From Nymphaea colorata (Eukaryota; Streptophyta; Magnoliopsida; Nymphaeales; Nymphaeaceae): a stretch of 64,000 nucleotides of DNA. Of the stretch, positions 22,451 through 35,359 are shown in pieces. Each line of letters begins with the position of its first letter. Positions within the stretch are counted from its first letter, which is position 1. Location: NCBI RefSeq assembly GCF_008831285.2, contig NC_045150.1, positions 1,874,001 to 1,938,000 of the forward strand, given 5' to 3'. The notes under the pieces were generated by a model. The model made no database searches. It was not told the origin of the DNA and was given only the letters and a program-made list of their open reading frames with translations. The position numbers and the translations under genes are program-made.

Positions 22451-25329
22451 CTTAGTAGTAGAACCATAAGAGTTTCTCTTAATTAATTAATTTGAACACC
22501 CACCAGCAAACGATAACATTTTTAGAATGATTTGATGCAACGATAATACATGTGGAGTTACCATGCAGCGCCTTCAGCACATCTTTCAAGGCTTGGACCC
22601 CTTCAGATCAGAAAGAGCCTTGTAACCGCCTTGTAGTTGTTCATCTTCAAGGTTTTTAACATGAGCCAGACACGTTTTAGGGGCTCGAGTCCCATCCATA
22701 GTGCGCGTTATCATGAAATTTTCGTGCGCAGGCATAGGCTACATCGTATCGAATGTTTTGGGATTCGATAATGAAATCGCGCATAGGTGGGCCCAAAAAA
22801 TTACGTTTCAATATCGTTTCCAATCAAAGGAAGAGTTTATGGCGATAAGGGCATAACTAAAAAGAAGAATTTATTGCCTTGAACTAAATGCCCTTTTAGT
22901 GCACATATTTTCCTAGCTCTCTCGCTTGTCATGCAAACCTCCTACTGAAAACAACTTAGTTGTTTGTAACCTTATAGTGCAAAGACTCACAAAAGTAATT
23001 GTATTTTCTAATTTTACCTTCTGCCTTTAAGGCTGAGCATTGGGCAGAACGGCTGATAGGTACTTGATACCGAGCCGGATAAACACCGTTGGTTTGATAA
23101 TGTTTTTTTATATTTATTTTATTATTATATATATATATAATATTTTATTACAAGTAATTACATTTATATATTATTTTATGAAAAAAATATCTGTTGACCA
23201 TCATTGTTTCCACTCGTAGTTCTTTGCAATTCCATTTGTGCACCCTACTCGTCATCGTTTCTACAGGTTCGTTAGTCTCGCTCTATCCCATCTTCATTTG
23301 ATTTTAACTTCTTCATCTTTCGATTACCATCTTCTTCGATGAGCTTTCTGTTCAGCCTAGATCAGCATCTCACGGCTTGACATGACAAGCGTAGACCCTG
23401 ACCTTGTATCCTCTACTTGGAATGTCAGTTTCTAGCAAGGTTAGGGCTTGTGCTTTGGTCGTTTCGTTATATTTCTTTTTACTTATGGAGAGATCGGTGT
23501 GTTTTTTTGGGGATATTAGGTTTGTTGGTGAACATTTGAAGTATTTCTAGGTGGATAGGTCTGTTGGTGAACACTTGAAGCATTTCTAGGAGGATATTCT
23601 GAAAAGCCTGCGATTGTTTGTTTGCTTTTTTAGATATTCTTCTGTTTGCTGTAATAGAGCAAGTAGGCGTATTGGCAAATTGATACCATCACAGGTCGTA
23701 TCATGATAGGGAAAATTATAACAGCATTCGACTAAAGATCCTTATGATGGATCACATAAACCAACCATAATTGAGGTTTATCACTGTGTAACAATTTTTT
23801 TTGTTGTGTGAAACCAATCATAGTTGAAGACCAAGGAAGGGGGTGTGGCCACTTGTGGCATGTTCAATGGATGTACATAAATGCCTTGTTTCAATGCTCA
23901 TAGTGTTACAGTAAAATGCACACAGAAATTGAATGCATTGCCCTCGCAACTCATGCCTATAACCTTTTACCTTCTTAATTTTTAACTCTAACCTTTTCTC
24001 GTTTTACTCCTTAAGGAACACCCATTGAATAGAAGTGGCAAGAAGTTAGCTCCCTGAGAGACTGGCATAACTATCCTCAATGGAGGCCCTCAACGAAGTT
24101 ACCTCTTGTTTTCTCGGTGTTCTTTTGAATATTAATGCTTGGGCTTGATAGCCACCACATTCAATTTTCATCATCTTCTTAAAACTTCAGTCTTTGTACT
24201 GTTTTGCATGTACCGTATAGATATTTAGTTTGATCTTAAATTTGAATAGTCAGGAAATAGAGAAAAACCTCTAATTGAATTATTTTTATCTAAATGCTTT
24301 TCAGGTTCACATGATATTAATGCTCCTCTTTAAGTGTACGATTGAACACAAAGCATGACGTACTTTATTAATGAACAGAAAGCATGAATTTTCTCATTAT
24401 TTTTTAGAAACTTAACATGTACAAATATTTTCTAGCTTTTCTTTGTTATTGCTATTAATTATGTGCAGTACAGTTGCTTGCAAGAGTTAGATGGGGAGTT
24501 AGACAATTAGTAAGGCACTATATAGGTCACTATTATGTTGCTTTTCTCTAATGCCTTTGCGTTACGAAAGGAGAAAACAGTAATGCATAGCTTATTTGTA
24601 ATGAAATGAATCTGTAATGGGACCTTTACTATCAAATGTAGTGATGCAGTAGATGCGCTCTGTAGGTTTTAGTAACGAATTTTGTGTGTTAAAAGCATCT
24701 TTTCTTGTTCATTGGGCTGAAGGGAACTTGGTTTGTCAAGCACCAACAAACAGCATGAAGGTTGTAGAAAAGAAACAATGATTCCATGGGTGAGAAATGA
24801 AATGAAAAGAGCAAGGGAGAAGTGACTATGTCTTCCTTGGATTGCGCTTGATCATTCGATTTTTTTCTTGGCATTCGATACTTTCACAATGTCAATGTAT
24901 TCTGTAGGGTCTGAAATTCTTTTTTTTGATAGATGGACACTCAAAGAAATCAAACGAGTATTTCCACACCCCATGAGGCTCAACACTACTTGCACACAAC
25001 AAGAAAACATGCAGCCAACAGGTACGACACTATCCCACACACTATTGTGCGGGTCGTCAGCGATCAGGGTCTCCACTGCTCACACATTGACCACATACAC
25101 TCTCTCCAACACAGTAGTAGGCACTAGTTATTTTGTTGCTCACATATTATTGCTCATACCATCACCATATTATCGCACAATTTATCATAACTATTGTTCA
25201 CTGCATCGCACTTTTTTGGTGTGTGCAATCTTAAGCATTGATTCTCACGCACTGTAGATGGCATGATTGCCATCCTTTCATCATCTTCTGGAATTAGTAG
25301 CAAACATTCTGATTTGGCAGTAGAAAAAT
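22451..25329. other. Intergenic; no gene seen
   Basis: It contains a 39-bp tandem duplication (23518-23595) and a short CG-containing stretch near 22700-22800. Open frames at 24689-25257 show no recognisable protein family; the part after about 24850 may be upstream sequence of the broken FAR1-like copy. Confidence 0.45.
23518..23595. repeat. 39-bp tandem duplication
   Basis: 23518-23556 and 23557-23595 both read AGGT.TGTTGGTGAACA.TTGAAG.ATTTCTAGG.GGAT with four differences. Confidence 0.88.
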
Positions 25330-27620
25330 GTGAATATGACGAAGAGAACCAATCTTGTATTCACCAACAATTATCCCCAAAAATTGATGAATGATAATAT
25401 TGTACATGCATGTGTCGAAACAAATGAAGTTTTTGTGGTAAGAATGGAGTTCGACGACAAGTCCAATGCTTACATATTTTACATTGCATATGCACTGGGA
25501 CACAAATTCTGTATTAAAAGGTGTATGAGCAATAAAAATGCAAAAGGCGTCGTTGTGAGAAGGTCATGTGTTTGTTCGAAGCAAGGTTGAAAGAAACCAA
25601 ATAAAAGTTTAAAGAAACATAGGATTGATAGAAGATGTTATGCAGCCAAATTGGTGTTGGAAGGACTCCCAATAAAAAATATTGTGTTGACATATTCATA
25701 GATGACCACATTCATCCCTTGGCACCTCCTTACATAAGTCACATGTTGAGGACTCATCACAAAGTGTTGATATCTCATTCTGCCATTGGTGAACTAGCTG
25801 ATAACATTGACGTTCCACTTAAGAAGACTTATGACTCTTTCATGAAAGTTGATGGTGGTTAGAAGAATGTTCCATTCATACCCATGGATTATAGAAATCG
25901 CGTAAGGACAATGATGTCATAATCCATGAAAGATGAAGAATTAAGAGCCTCATTGGTTTACTTGGATACAAAGTCAAGCAAACACAGAGGTATTTCTTAA
26001 TGCGGTGCAAGTAGACAAGGATCAATAGGTCACACATGTCAATGGGCAGCCTCAAGGTCAAAGGTAGATGATGAATGTTTCAATGATGTTTTTGTTTTTG
26101 TACAACAATTAAGGTCAATACCCAACATTGATCTTTTGCCTAGTTTGTGCGGGTGAACCACCACTCTCAAATTTGCATTTTCAGTGGTGCTTTTTTTGAT
26201 CAACCATAGAAACCTTTGAGTGGTTGTTTAAAGATTTCACCAAAGCTATGAATGTTAAGCACCCTAAGGTTGTACTTACAGATGACAACAATGCAATTGC
26301 AGCAGCAATGTCTCATGTATACCCAGAGGCACATCATCAATTTTGTTTTTGGCATGTTTTCCAAAATATACCAGTGAGAATAGGTAATGTGTTGAATCAA
26401 AAGACTGTATTCAAAAAGTGTTTTGCATAATGTGTACTCAAGTGTGAAGATAAAAAAATGTTTGAGTCTACATGTGACCAAATCATTCATTTCTTTGACC
26501 TTGAAGAGAACATTTGACTTCAAAATTGTATAAGAACAAAGAAAAGTAGGCATTGGCATATAGAAAACAATACTTTTATGCAGGTATAATAAGCACATAG
26601 GGAGCTAAGAGCATGCATGTTGCATTGAAATGTAGAGTCAACTCTTATTTGTCAATGTATCGATTTATAGAACAATATGAATTATTTGTCAATAGTCTTA
26701 GGCATAATGAACTTGACGAAGATGTCAAAAGCTACAATTCACGACCTATAACTCTGAGCATTAATATGTTGGCCAAAGCTATAACTATGTATACACCAAC
26801 TACATTTGAGTGGTTTAAGCAGAAAACAATTCAGGAAACTAATTGCAGCATATAATTGGATACGTAGGAATCAAGTATGTTCATGCACCATAGAGAAGAG
26901 TCTCTTAAAAGGAATATAATGTACATTACTTACCATGTTGATACTAGTATTGTGCAATGTTTTTGCAAGAAATATGAATTCAAAGGTATTTTTATGTTGT
27001 CATGCACTAAAGACACTTGATAGAGAGAATATTAGAGAAGTAGTTGATACATATATCATGTGAAGATGGATGAAACATGCAAAGGTGGAGATATTGAAGA
27101 GGATGTCTGATATTCCTTGTGATGAAGATCATAAGCATCGAATCGCCTCTTGTTACCAACTTCGATGCAGATCACTCATGCATGTTGCAGATTTGGCAGC
27201 ACAAGACGACCGAGCATTTGAAGACATGAGGCATGCAAATGAAGCTCTAGACGAAGTGTTGTCATTCTGCCATAAGAGCAACAAACAAAGAGCTAATTTG
27301 ACAACACTTGACCCATAACAGAAGAGGAGGAATGGTTCAAGCATAAATATCATATTCGACAAGTTGGATGTCAATGTTGTCAATTATGATGGAACCATAC
27401 ATAGGCAAAAGGTTTGAAGATGAAACTTGGATTTGATATCAGTCAGAGTAAGACAAAAAGTTACATTGGAAAATATTGGCAAAGAGAAAGAAAAAGAAAC
27501 AACCAAAAAGAAACAACCAAGTTTTCTGCAAGAACAACCAACCATTCTGCCAAGTTATGTAAAAGTGAAAAATCATGAGGTTGAAACACCAGTCGTATTT
27601 AAGCGATGGTTTTACTGATC
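25330..27620 (+). pseudogene. FAR1/FHY3-type Mutator-like transposase, broken
   Basis: The order of motifs on + matches FAR1-related proteins. At about 25440-25860 there is a FAR1 DNA-binding domain (EFDDKSNAYIFYIAYALGHKF, RRSCVCSKQG, DDHIHPLAPPYISHMLRTHHK). The MULE transposase core follows at about 26215-26430 (FEWLFKDFTKAMNVKHPKVV, then TDDNNAIAAAMSHVYPEAHH and FCFWHVF). A SWIM-type zinc-finger remnant near 26950 (VQCFCKKYEFKGIFM) and a C-terminal segment at 27070-27318 (Leu/Ala-rich, Cys-Arg) complete it. Several stops and frame changes separate the parts, so it is non-functional. This could be a Jittery-like transposon copy or a decayed FAR1-related host gene; no terminal inverted repeats were identified. 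Confidence 0.82.
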
Positions 27621-27760
27621 TCCTGGTAAGTTTTGATATTGATTCTATTCTTTATGGAAGCCTATTGTAACATGTGAAGTGTTTGATTATCATAGAGTTG
27701 TGTGGATTTGCATCGTTCCTAACAAGAATCCATGGACATGCATCTTCATTGAATAGTTAT

Positions 27761-27952
27761 TGTTACAGCCGACAGCCTTAGAGAGAGAAAAGTAACTTCA
27801 TTCACTAACCCTAATCTCCATAATAAAGAGATTAGGGTTGAAGAGAGATTTACAAAGACATCAACAGAAAATAGAGGAATGTTTAAAGAGACCTCCTAAC
27901 TATTAAATATTACAAAGAACCACCTAAAAACATAAACTCTTCTCATTCAACA
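27761..27952 (-). repeat. 3' LTR (left copy) of the young Copia element
   Basis: 192 bp with TG...CA ends, preceded by target duplication GTTAT and followed by the polypurine tract. It contains an internal inverted pair (AACCCTAATCTC ... GAGATTAGGGTT, about 27809-27840) that can fold into a hairpin. Confidence 0.95.
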
Positions 27953-27959
27953 CTCCCCC

Positions 27960-30758
27960 TCAAACTGGAGCATACATATTAATCATGCTCAGCTTGTCAC
28001 AACATCTAGAATAGTCACCAATAGGAAGAGCCTTAGTGAAGACATCTGCAGCTTGATCTTTCGATGATATATGAATGGTGGTTATGGTTCCTCCTTGAAC
28101 AAGATCCCGAATGTAATAGCAGTCCATTTCAATATGTTTAGTTCTCTCATAGAAAACTGGATTATTTGCAATGTATGTGGTTGCTCGATTGTCACAATAC
28201 ATCTTCATGGGAAGTGGAATCGATACACTTAGGCTAGATAGCATGGATTTAGCCCAAGTCATTTCAGCGGCAATTTGAGCCATAGCTCTGTATTCAGATT
28301 CTGCACTAGATCTTGACACCACACCTTGCTTTTTGCTTCTCCAAGATATAAGGTTGCCTCCCACAGATACACAAAATCCTGTGGTAGATTTTCTGTCTTC
28401 GACTGAGTTAGCATCACTATAGGCTTCCACTTCCAGGGTCTTGCCTTTGTGAACAAAAGTCCTTTGCCAGGAGATGATTTCAGATATTTGACCACCATTA
28501 AAGCAGCATCCCAATGAACTTTTCTGGGTCTTTCCATAAATTGACTTAGTTTCCCCACTACAAAACTAATGTCTGGTCTGGTCACAGTAATATAGAGGAG
28601 CTTTCTAATAAGAGACCTGTATGATCAAGAATCGACTAATTTTGATTGGTCATCATAAAGATGTATGCGTGGATTCATAGGTAGATTGACCGGTTTAGCT
28701 CCTAGCATCCCGGTGTCTTGCAATAAATCCAGAACATACTTTCGTTGAGAGAGAACTACACCTTCCTTGTTGCGAGCCACCTCTATTCTCAAGAAATATC
28801 ATAGTTGACCAAGATCTTTCGTCACAAAGTGTTTTTGAAGGAACAACTTTGTATCAGAAATTTCTTGATCGAAGTCACCTGTCAAGATAGTATCATCAAC
28901 ATAAACCACTAGAACGGTCATACCCCTGGAATTCTTCTTGATAAACAAAGAATGATCAAGAGGGAATCTCGCAAAGCGACAGTTTGAGACTACCTCAGAG
29001 AACTTGTGAAACCAAGTACGAGGACTCTGCTTGAGTCTATAAATAGCTTTCTTCAGTTTGCACTCTTTTCCACACTCCTCCTGTCGTTCAAACCCTGGTG
29101 GTTGTTGCATATAGACAGTCTCATCGAGATCACCGTACAAAAAAGCATTTCTAACATCAAGCTGATACATGTGTCAGTCATGGTGTACAGCCACAGAGAT
29201 GATAAGACGAATGGTCCCCAACCGAGCAACAAGAGAGAAAGTCTCGAAGAAATCAATCCCGTAAGTCTGCGTGTAGCCCTTAGCAACCAACCGAGCTTTG
29301 TATCTTTCCATAGAACCATCAGAATTATATTTCACTGTGAATACCCACTTGCAGCCAACAATGTCACAACCAGGAGGAGGATCAGCAAGTTCTCAAGTGT
29401 CTCACTGAACTAATGCATCCATCTCTTCTTGCATAGCTTGTCTCTATCGGGTATCTAATAAGGCCTGTTGGTGACAAGTAGGAACTGCATGGGCCGCCAG
29501 AGCTTGAATAAACTGTTGCATACTTTTACCAACACCGTTAATAGAAACAAAATGAGATATAGGATGCAGAGTACATTGTTGCTTGCCTCTACGAAGAGCA
29601 ATAGGTAAGTCCTAACAGAGATCAGATGGACTAGGTATACTCACTTCAGATGTACTTACCTCTTGAGAAGCAGTTGGGGAAGGATCATGAGAAGGGTTCT
29701 GTCGACGTGTGTAGACCAGCGGAGGATCACAAAACTTAGACACTACAACGAGAGAATCCCCAAAAGGAGACTCGTAAGGGAATGACTCCAAAGGAATATG
29801 AGGAATAAGTAGTGGGTAAGATGACAATGGCATCTTAGTAGAGGTAGGTGGAGAACTATAATAAGACTGAGACTCAAAGAATGTCACATCCACACTGATA
29901 TACTCCTTTTGAGTCAATGGGTCAAAGCATTTGTAACCTTTATGATTTCTGGAGTAGCCAATAAAGATACACTTAATGGCTTGGGCACCCAATTTATCAC
30001 GTATGGGTCCAAGTATGTGAACGAAGCATGTGCAACCAAATACTTTGGGAGCTACTGGAAACAGGGATCGTTGTGGGTACATAAGTTTAATGGGAACCTT
30101 GTTGTCAATGGAGGATGAGGGTAAATGGTTGGTCAAGTAATAGGCAGTAAGGATGACCTCTCCCCAAAAATATGCAAGTAGATTAGTATGAAGCATTAGG
30201 GAGCGTGCCACATTTAAAAGTTGGCGATGTTTCCCGCTCAGCTACTCCATTTTGTTGGGAGGTATGGGAACAAGTAAACTGAGGAGAAATGTCATTATCA
30301 GAGTAAAATTTCATTAAGGTAGATGTCTTGAACTCAAGAGCATTATCAGTGCGAATGCTTTTAACAAGAATACCAAACTGAGTCTTTATTTCAATAATAA
30401 GGTTCTTGAGAGTACATATAACCTCAGACATTTCTTTCAAAAGAAAAACCCAAGTGCCTCGAGAATAATCATCAACAATGACGAGGAAATAACGAAATCT
30501 AGACCTACTAGCAACTCTGCTAGGACCCCACACATCAACATGAAGAAGATCAAATAGTCCACAACTGGACGGACTAAGACTCGATGAATAACTGCTACGG
30601 GTGTGCTTGCCAAGTTGATAGGCCTCACACTGGAACGACTCTGGAACTGATAGATGAGGAAGTAGGTAACGGAGCTTGGAGACAAATAGATGACCAAGTC
30701 TGAGATGCCACTGGAAGGAGGAGGACAATGAAGAAGTCGAGACGGCTTCAATACCCAC
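27960..30758 (-). pseudogene. Copia integrase, reverse transcriptase and RNase H
   Basis: Integrase (30758-30183): zinc-binding WHLRLGH, the core string LHVDVWGPSR, IRTDNALEF and QQNGVAER, then a one-base shift into 30211-29612 with GCTCFVHI and IFIGYSRNHKGYKCF, ending in a Ser/Pro-rich linker. Reverse transcriptase: [20 protein letters not shown] near 29280, an in-frame stop, then YQLDVRNAFLYGDLDETVYM and the intact catalytic VVYVDDTILTG (about 28890). RNase H: EAYSDANSVEDRKSTTGFCV, SRSSAESEYRAMA and YCDNRAT, with KHIEMDCYYIRDLV and DVFTKALP at the end (27960). About four stops or shifts prevent a full polyprotein, so it cannot move on its own. Confidence 0.92.
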
Positions 30759-30797
30759 AGAATCAAACAGGAAGTAGATGCCCCCTTTCTCATAGCC

Positions 30798-31493
30798 TCA
30801 ACCAATCATCTTCCCAGTTTGCAAGTCCTGAAATAAACATACACCAGATTCAAATGTAACACGACAATGTAAATCATTAATCAATTGTCCAACTAATAAA
30901 AGATTAGTGGAAAACTTAGGAGCATATAACACATTAGGAATTGTCATACACTGAGAAATCTTAATATCTCCATAACCCATAATAGGAGACCATCTACCAT
31001 CTGCAAGTCTCACATGACGTGTCTGAGGTAATGAGTGTAGCACGATAAACATAAAAGACCTACTACAAAAGTGTCTCGATGCTCCTGAATCAATAATCCA
31101 AGTAGTACATGTATCATGTCGAGCAGTATCAACAGACATAGCACTGTCTATCATAACTGTAAAGGCCGACGGTTGAGTAGATCTGTGTGCTAAGAACTCC
31201 TCATACTCTGACTTGTTGATATTCACAGTCACAGTCTCAGGATTGAAAGAAGGTAAAGACCCCTCTACTACTGATGAAACTGCCTGGATAGATCCAATAG
31301 GAGACTGTAATGAATTCTTGCCCTGCTTAGATGCAACACCTTTTCCTAGGGGTATAGTGGAAGGACAACCAAGCTTATCCCAACATCTGTCTTCCAACTT
31401 AGGAGCATCTAACTTTATAGTAGAGCCATAAGAAAAGAGATTGCCTATGTTCTTATGCTCATATTGTGTCTCTGTCTTGCCTTCAGCAGCCAT
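30798..31493 (-). pseudogene. Copia gag remnant fused to protease
   Basis: 231 open codons. The start MAAEGKTETQ and YGSTIKLD look like a normal gag N-terminus, but the text jumps within about 35 residues to RCWDKLGCPS, which resembles the CWxLHGxP segment normally found after the gag zinc knuckle. The roughly 200-residue gag body appears deleted. The protease follows with the intact active-site text TWIIDSGASRHFC (around residue 132) and continues through PNVLYAPKFSTNLLLVGQL. A TGA then separates it from integrase. The missing gag means the copy could not form particles itself. Confidence 0.85.
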
Positions 31494-31586
31494 AGTGCAC
31501 GACTTGACAATGTGATCTTAATCTGGTTGCATTATGATACAATCAAGAGTATAGCGTGCAACAATCAACTTGAGAAAACTTAGGCA

Positions 31587-31634
<48 letters not shown>

Positions 31635-32433
31635 ACCAAAAGCAGTCCTTAAAAAGAATTTCTGTGAACTTGCTGCTCAGTAAATCAGTCTACCAATCAC
31701 AACAATCAATAATGAACAAGAATATACGAACTTCTTGTTCAAAACAGGCCACCAGGCTTCTACGTATCCACATATGCATATAAAAAAACTTTGTTGTTCA
31801 AACTAGTCCACCAATCACAACAATCAATAAATGAATAGGAATATATGAACTTGCTGTTCAAAATAGTCCACCAGGCTTCTACGTATCCACATATGCATAT
31901 AAAAAAAACTTTGTTGTTCCAAATCAGTCCACCAGATTATAAAACACACATTCAATCTGATAAAAAAATATACCCAATGTGCAGCTACTCCACTTGCAGC
32001 GACTTTTCACAGTCATCAAAAATATGATAAGAATATAGTCCACGTGCATTTAATCTTCCACGAACCTAGATCTGAACTGAATCCACATGCAGCTACGCTT
32101 CCCATGAGCCTAGATCTGAATAATAATGGAGTCCATGTGCTGCTATTCATCCACAAAGCTAGATCTGACTTACAACTTTCCACTGCAACTCCCACGCAGT
32201 TGCTTACGCTCCACTACATCCATGTTGGGGACCTAATCACAAATACCTTTCACATGTGATTAGGTTCCCCTTTCACACTTCTTCACTATCTTTCGATCAG
32301 CAGAGAGGAGAGAAAGGAAGGATAGAGGAAGAGAAGAAGTGGGAAGAGATGGGAGGGGAAGAGGAGAAGGGGTTGCCGAAAAATCACAACAGCCACCGGC
32401 GGAGAAGGGTGGAGATCGCCGGCTCTGATACCA
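31494..32433 (-). other. Leader region of the young Copia element
   Basis: About 940 bp between the primer-binding site (32421-32433) and the gag start. It holds an (AT)n microsatellite at 31589-31628 and a tandem duplication with a period of 118 bp (31693-31810 and 31811-31931, sharing CTTCTACGTATCCACATATG). No coding frame of note. Confidence 0.7.
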
Positions 32434-32626
32434 TGTTACAGCCGGCAGCTTTAGAGAGAGAAAACGTAACTTCATTCACTAACCCTAATCTCCATAATAA
32501 GGAGATTAGGGTTGAAGAGAGATTTACAAAGACATCAACAGAAAATAGAGGAATGTTTAAAGAGACCTCCTAACTATTAAATATTGCAAAGAACCACCTA
32601 GAAACATAAACTCTTCTAATTCAACA
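32434..32626 (-). repeat. 5' LTR (right copy) of the young Copia element
   Basis: 193 bp with TG...CA ends, followed by GTTAT (target duplication). The GGCTCTGATACCA primer site lies directly inside it. Confidence 0.95.
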
Positions 32627-32631
32627 GTTAT

Positions 32632-35350
32632 CAATTGCACACCGGTAATAAAGTGATAACTTGTGCGGTTATTATGTGATAATTTGTGTGGTTATTTGTG
32701 TGATACTTATTGCGATATGATCAATACATTGGTTCTAGAACTCTTGTTATATTGTGTGTAAAGTGCAATAGCTACGGCAGTTGGTAGTGCAATAAGACTT
32801 GTGAAATAACAAAGACAATGATTTTTATTTAGAATTGTTTTGTACAAGTGATATCAGGAAATATATATTGGTCTTGTAGCAACATTCAATGAAATCTTGC
32901 ACCTCAACCGTCGGTTGGAGTCCCCCTCCCTTAGTACCATTAGTCACCAACGAAACATTTGAAGATAATACAATCTTCAGAGACGGTTTGTAACTTCTCC
33001 CTATGTAAATCTCACCGTGAGAGAGGTCCTCCATGAACTTCATTACATGTTGCATGCATAGTTGTTTTCTTGCTGGGGACATTTGATGAGAAATATATTG
33101 TAGCCATCTAGATTGCAATGGAATGCTCTTGTAAAGACACAATACTATAGAAGTATAAGGAAACAAAGTCAAAATCTTTCACAAGAAATCTCTTCTACTC
33201 AACAACATGATCATTAACATGCATACCAATGTTCGTAGTCTTGTTGTTCATTGTCAAGGAAGGTCATAGAATTGTACATCTACATTCGTTTCTTCCTATT
33301 TTTGACGATGTGTAGCACCCAATGTTTTAGGGAGGCCCGGAAATAAGGAACAATGAACTGGAATGGAAAACATAATTACAACCATATACTATATTGAAAT
33401 CAAATAGTACAAGTTGGCTTTTTTAAAAAATAGACAGACCATTTTGCATTATATTCTACCAAATGGACTTTTCACTTCCTCCCTTACTCCCAAGTAGGTT
33501 GCTCTTCATTCGCCCACTTGACAAAATACTTCTTCGGCTCATCTACTGTAGCTGTCTGTCAGTTGCATGCTTACCTATAGGGGCTCTTTGTAAGGTTGGC
33601 TCTCGTTGCAGCTGGCACCGCTCTGGATCCTCAGCATCAGCATAGAATTTCTGTCGACCAGCACGGTGAATGTTGAGTCATTTTGTCTCTACCTAGCCAT
33701 ATGCTAAATCTGATATATGATCAACAATTTTTTATAGCCTCCAAACGATTGTAACAGGAAGTAAGTGTTAGAGGAAATCTACCATAAAAATGTGAGGTCA
33801 AGGTTATCCTAGTATGGTCTTTGCACAACAAATCCATCATTTTCGCAAACTCATCTATAACCTGCATAACAATGGATCACACACATTGAAGCTCTCACAA
33901 GACTTCCACAAAACCCTAGTTCTAAGGTGTGCTCTTTATACCCGTCCAACCAATGCAAGCTTTCGGTTTCTTTTCAATAACTACACATAAAATACTTTAA
34001 AACTTCTAACTCGAGACAAATCGTACACATTGTCGGTCACTGAAGTGATTTACAAAAAAATAAGAATCTCTAGGATATTTAAAATCATGCCACATCGAAT
34101 ATCGATGGTTCTATGGTGAGTTTGATAGTGTAAGAAGACAATTGTGATATTCATGGTGATTGTTTGGATTTAATTTTATATGAATGATGGTCAAATAATA
34201 ATGTGGGAAGATTGCTACGATATTCAAGATGACTATTTAGATTTAATTTTATACGATAGATGATCTAATAGTGAGCCCGGTAGTTACGAAAACGAATATG
34301 CATTTTATTCGGGATAATACAGCAAATTACATAGTGTCAACTTCATGGTGGGTTGTTCTTGGAGGAAGAATCTACATGAGCTCACAGTTTTTTTCTTTTT
34401 GGTATTTCATCAACGAACAGAGATATGGAGATGGCTCAAGACATCTTCATGTGTAAACATTGGCTTTTTCCCTTTGTGTAGATCTTCCATGAACTTCATC
34501 ATGAACACACCGCAATCAACCATTGTTTTGATGTGGACATTTGATCATAAAGACCGTGTATTCCTCGATATATTCATTTACCCTCCTTTTAGAAAAGCAT
34601 ACTTTCGAACAAGTTTAACAATGTGTATATTCAAGCATGAAATGCAGATTGATGAATGTTATAAGAATATGCATACCAAATGCACATGCATCGTATGCTT
34701 GCTGCTTGGATCAATGTTGGTTAGCGAATTATACATCCCGCAGACGTTTCTTCTTGTTCTCATCGATGTATAACACCCAATGATTTGATGCAATCCAAAG
34801 ACAAGGCATAAAGAACTTAAAAAAACACAATTAATGGAAACACATGCGAGGATAATAAAAAAAGTTGAGTAGAGACATATCAGTTCACATTTAACAACAC
34901 CCACATAACCTACACAACAAATGAGTGTATGATGGATGGACTGCATCTATGGTCTCTTTGCACTTTGTTGACCTAATCAACGACTATATTTGCCTATATA
35001 GTTCAAACAGATATTGTAAAAGCAAGAGAAATATAATAATAAATCTACATGAAAAAGGATTGCAAGATTGTCCTAGTGTGACCTATCTGAGACGCATCAA
35101 AATACTCTACGTAACGTTCCCTATGGACTGACATGACGTTCCCTACCTGAGTTGGTTGTCTTTAAATCCTGACACAAGTGTGTTTTTATACCGTACCCAA
35201 AAAAATTTGCCAAAACAACTTCTAGAGAGCGGTAGCCAGCAACAAAGACCGAGTAATGATGCCACCCATACTCTTCAAGGCATAATGCCAAATGCATGTG
35301 ATTCAAGGCACACACACTGTGACCAATGTTTTCTCATTCAATGAACATCA
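32632..35350. other. Repeat-rich DNA with an old block duplication; no intact gene
   Basis: About 32900-33420 and 34440-34900 are related in the same orientation: both carry CCATGAACTTCAT, GGACATTTGAT.A..AA, GCATACCAA, TGTTG.T and ATGT.TA.CACCCAATG.TTT in the same order. A 73-bp tandem pair lies at 34135-34280. Open frames of 115 codons (32825-33172, -) and 142 codons (34345-34773, +) occupy the duplicated blocks on opposite strands but match no family I know. Confidence 0.55.
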
Positions 35351-35359
35351 TACCACCCA

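Larger units (their letters stand above)
27761..32626 (-). mobile_element. Young Copia LTR retrotransposon with target-site duplication
   Basis: Left LTR 27761-27952 and right LTR 32434-32626 both read TGTTACAGCC ... TTCAACA and are nearly identical: I count 6 substitutions and 1 indel in about 193 bp. GTTAT flanks both ends (27756-27760 and 32627-32631). Just inside the right LTR, GGCTCTGATACCA is the reverse complement of the initiator-Met primer site. Inside the left LTR, CTCCCCCT is the polypurine tract on the other strand. The element therefore reads right to left. It landed about 140 bp downstream of the broken FAR1-like copy. Coding frames are damaged and most of gag is missing. Confidence 0.96.
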
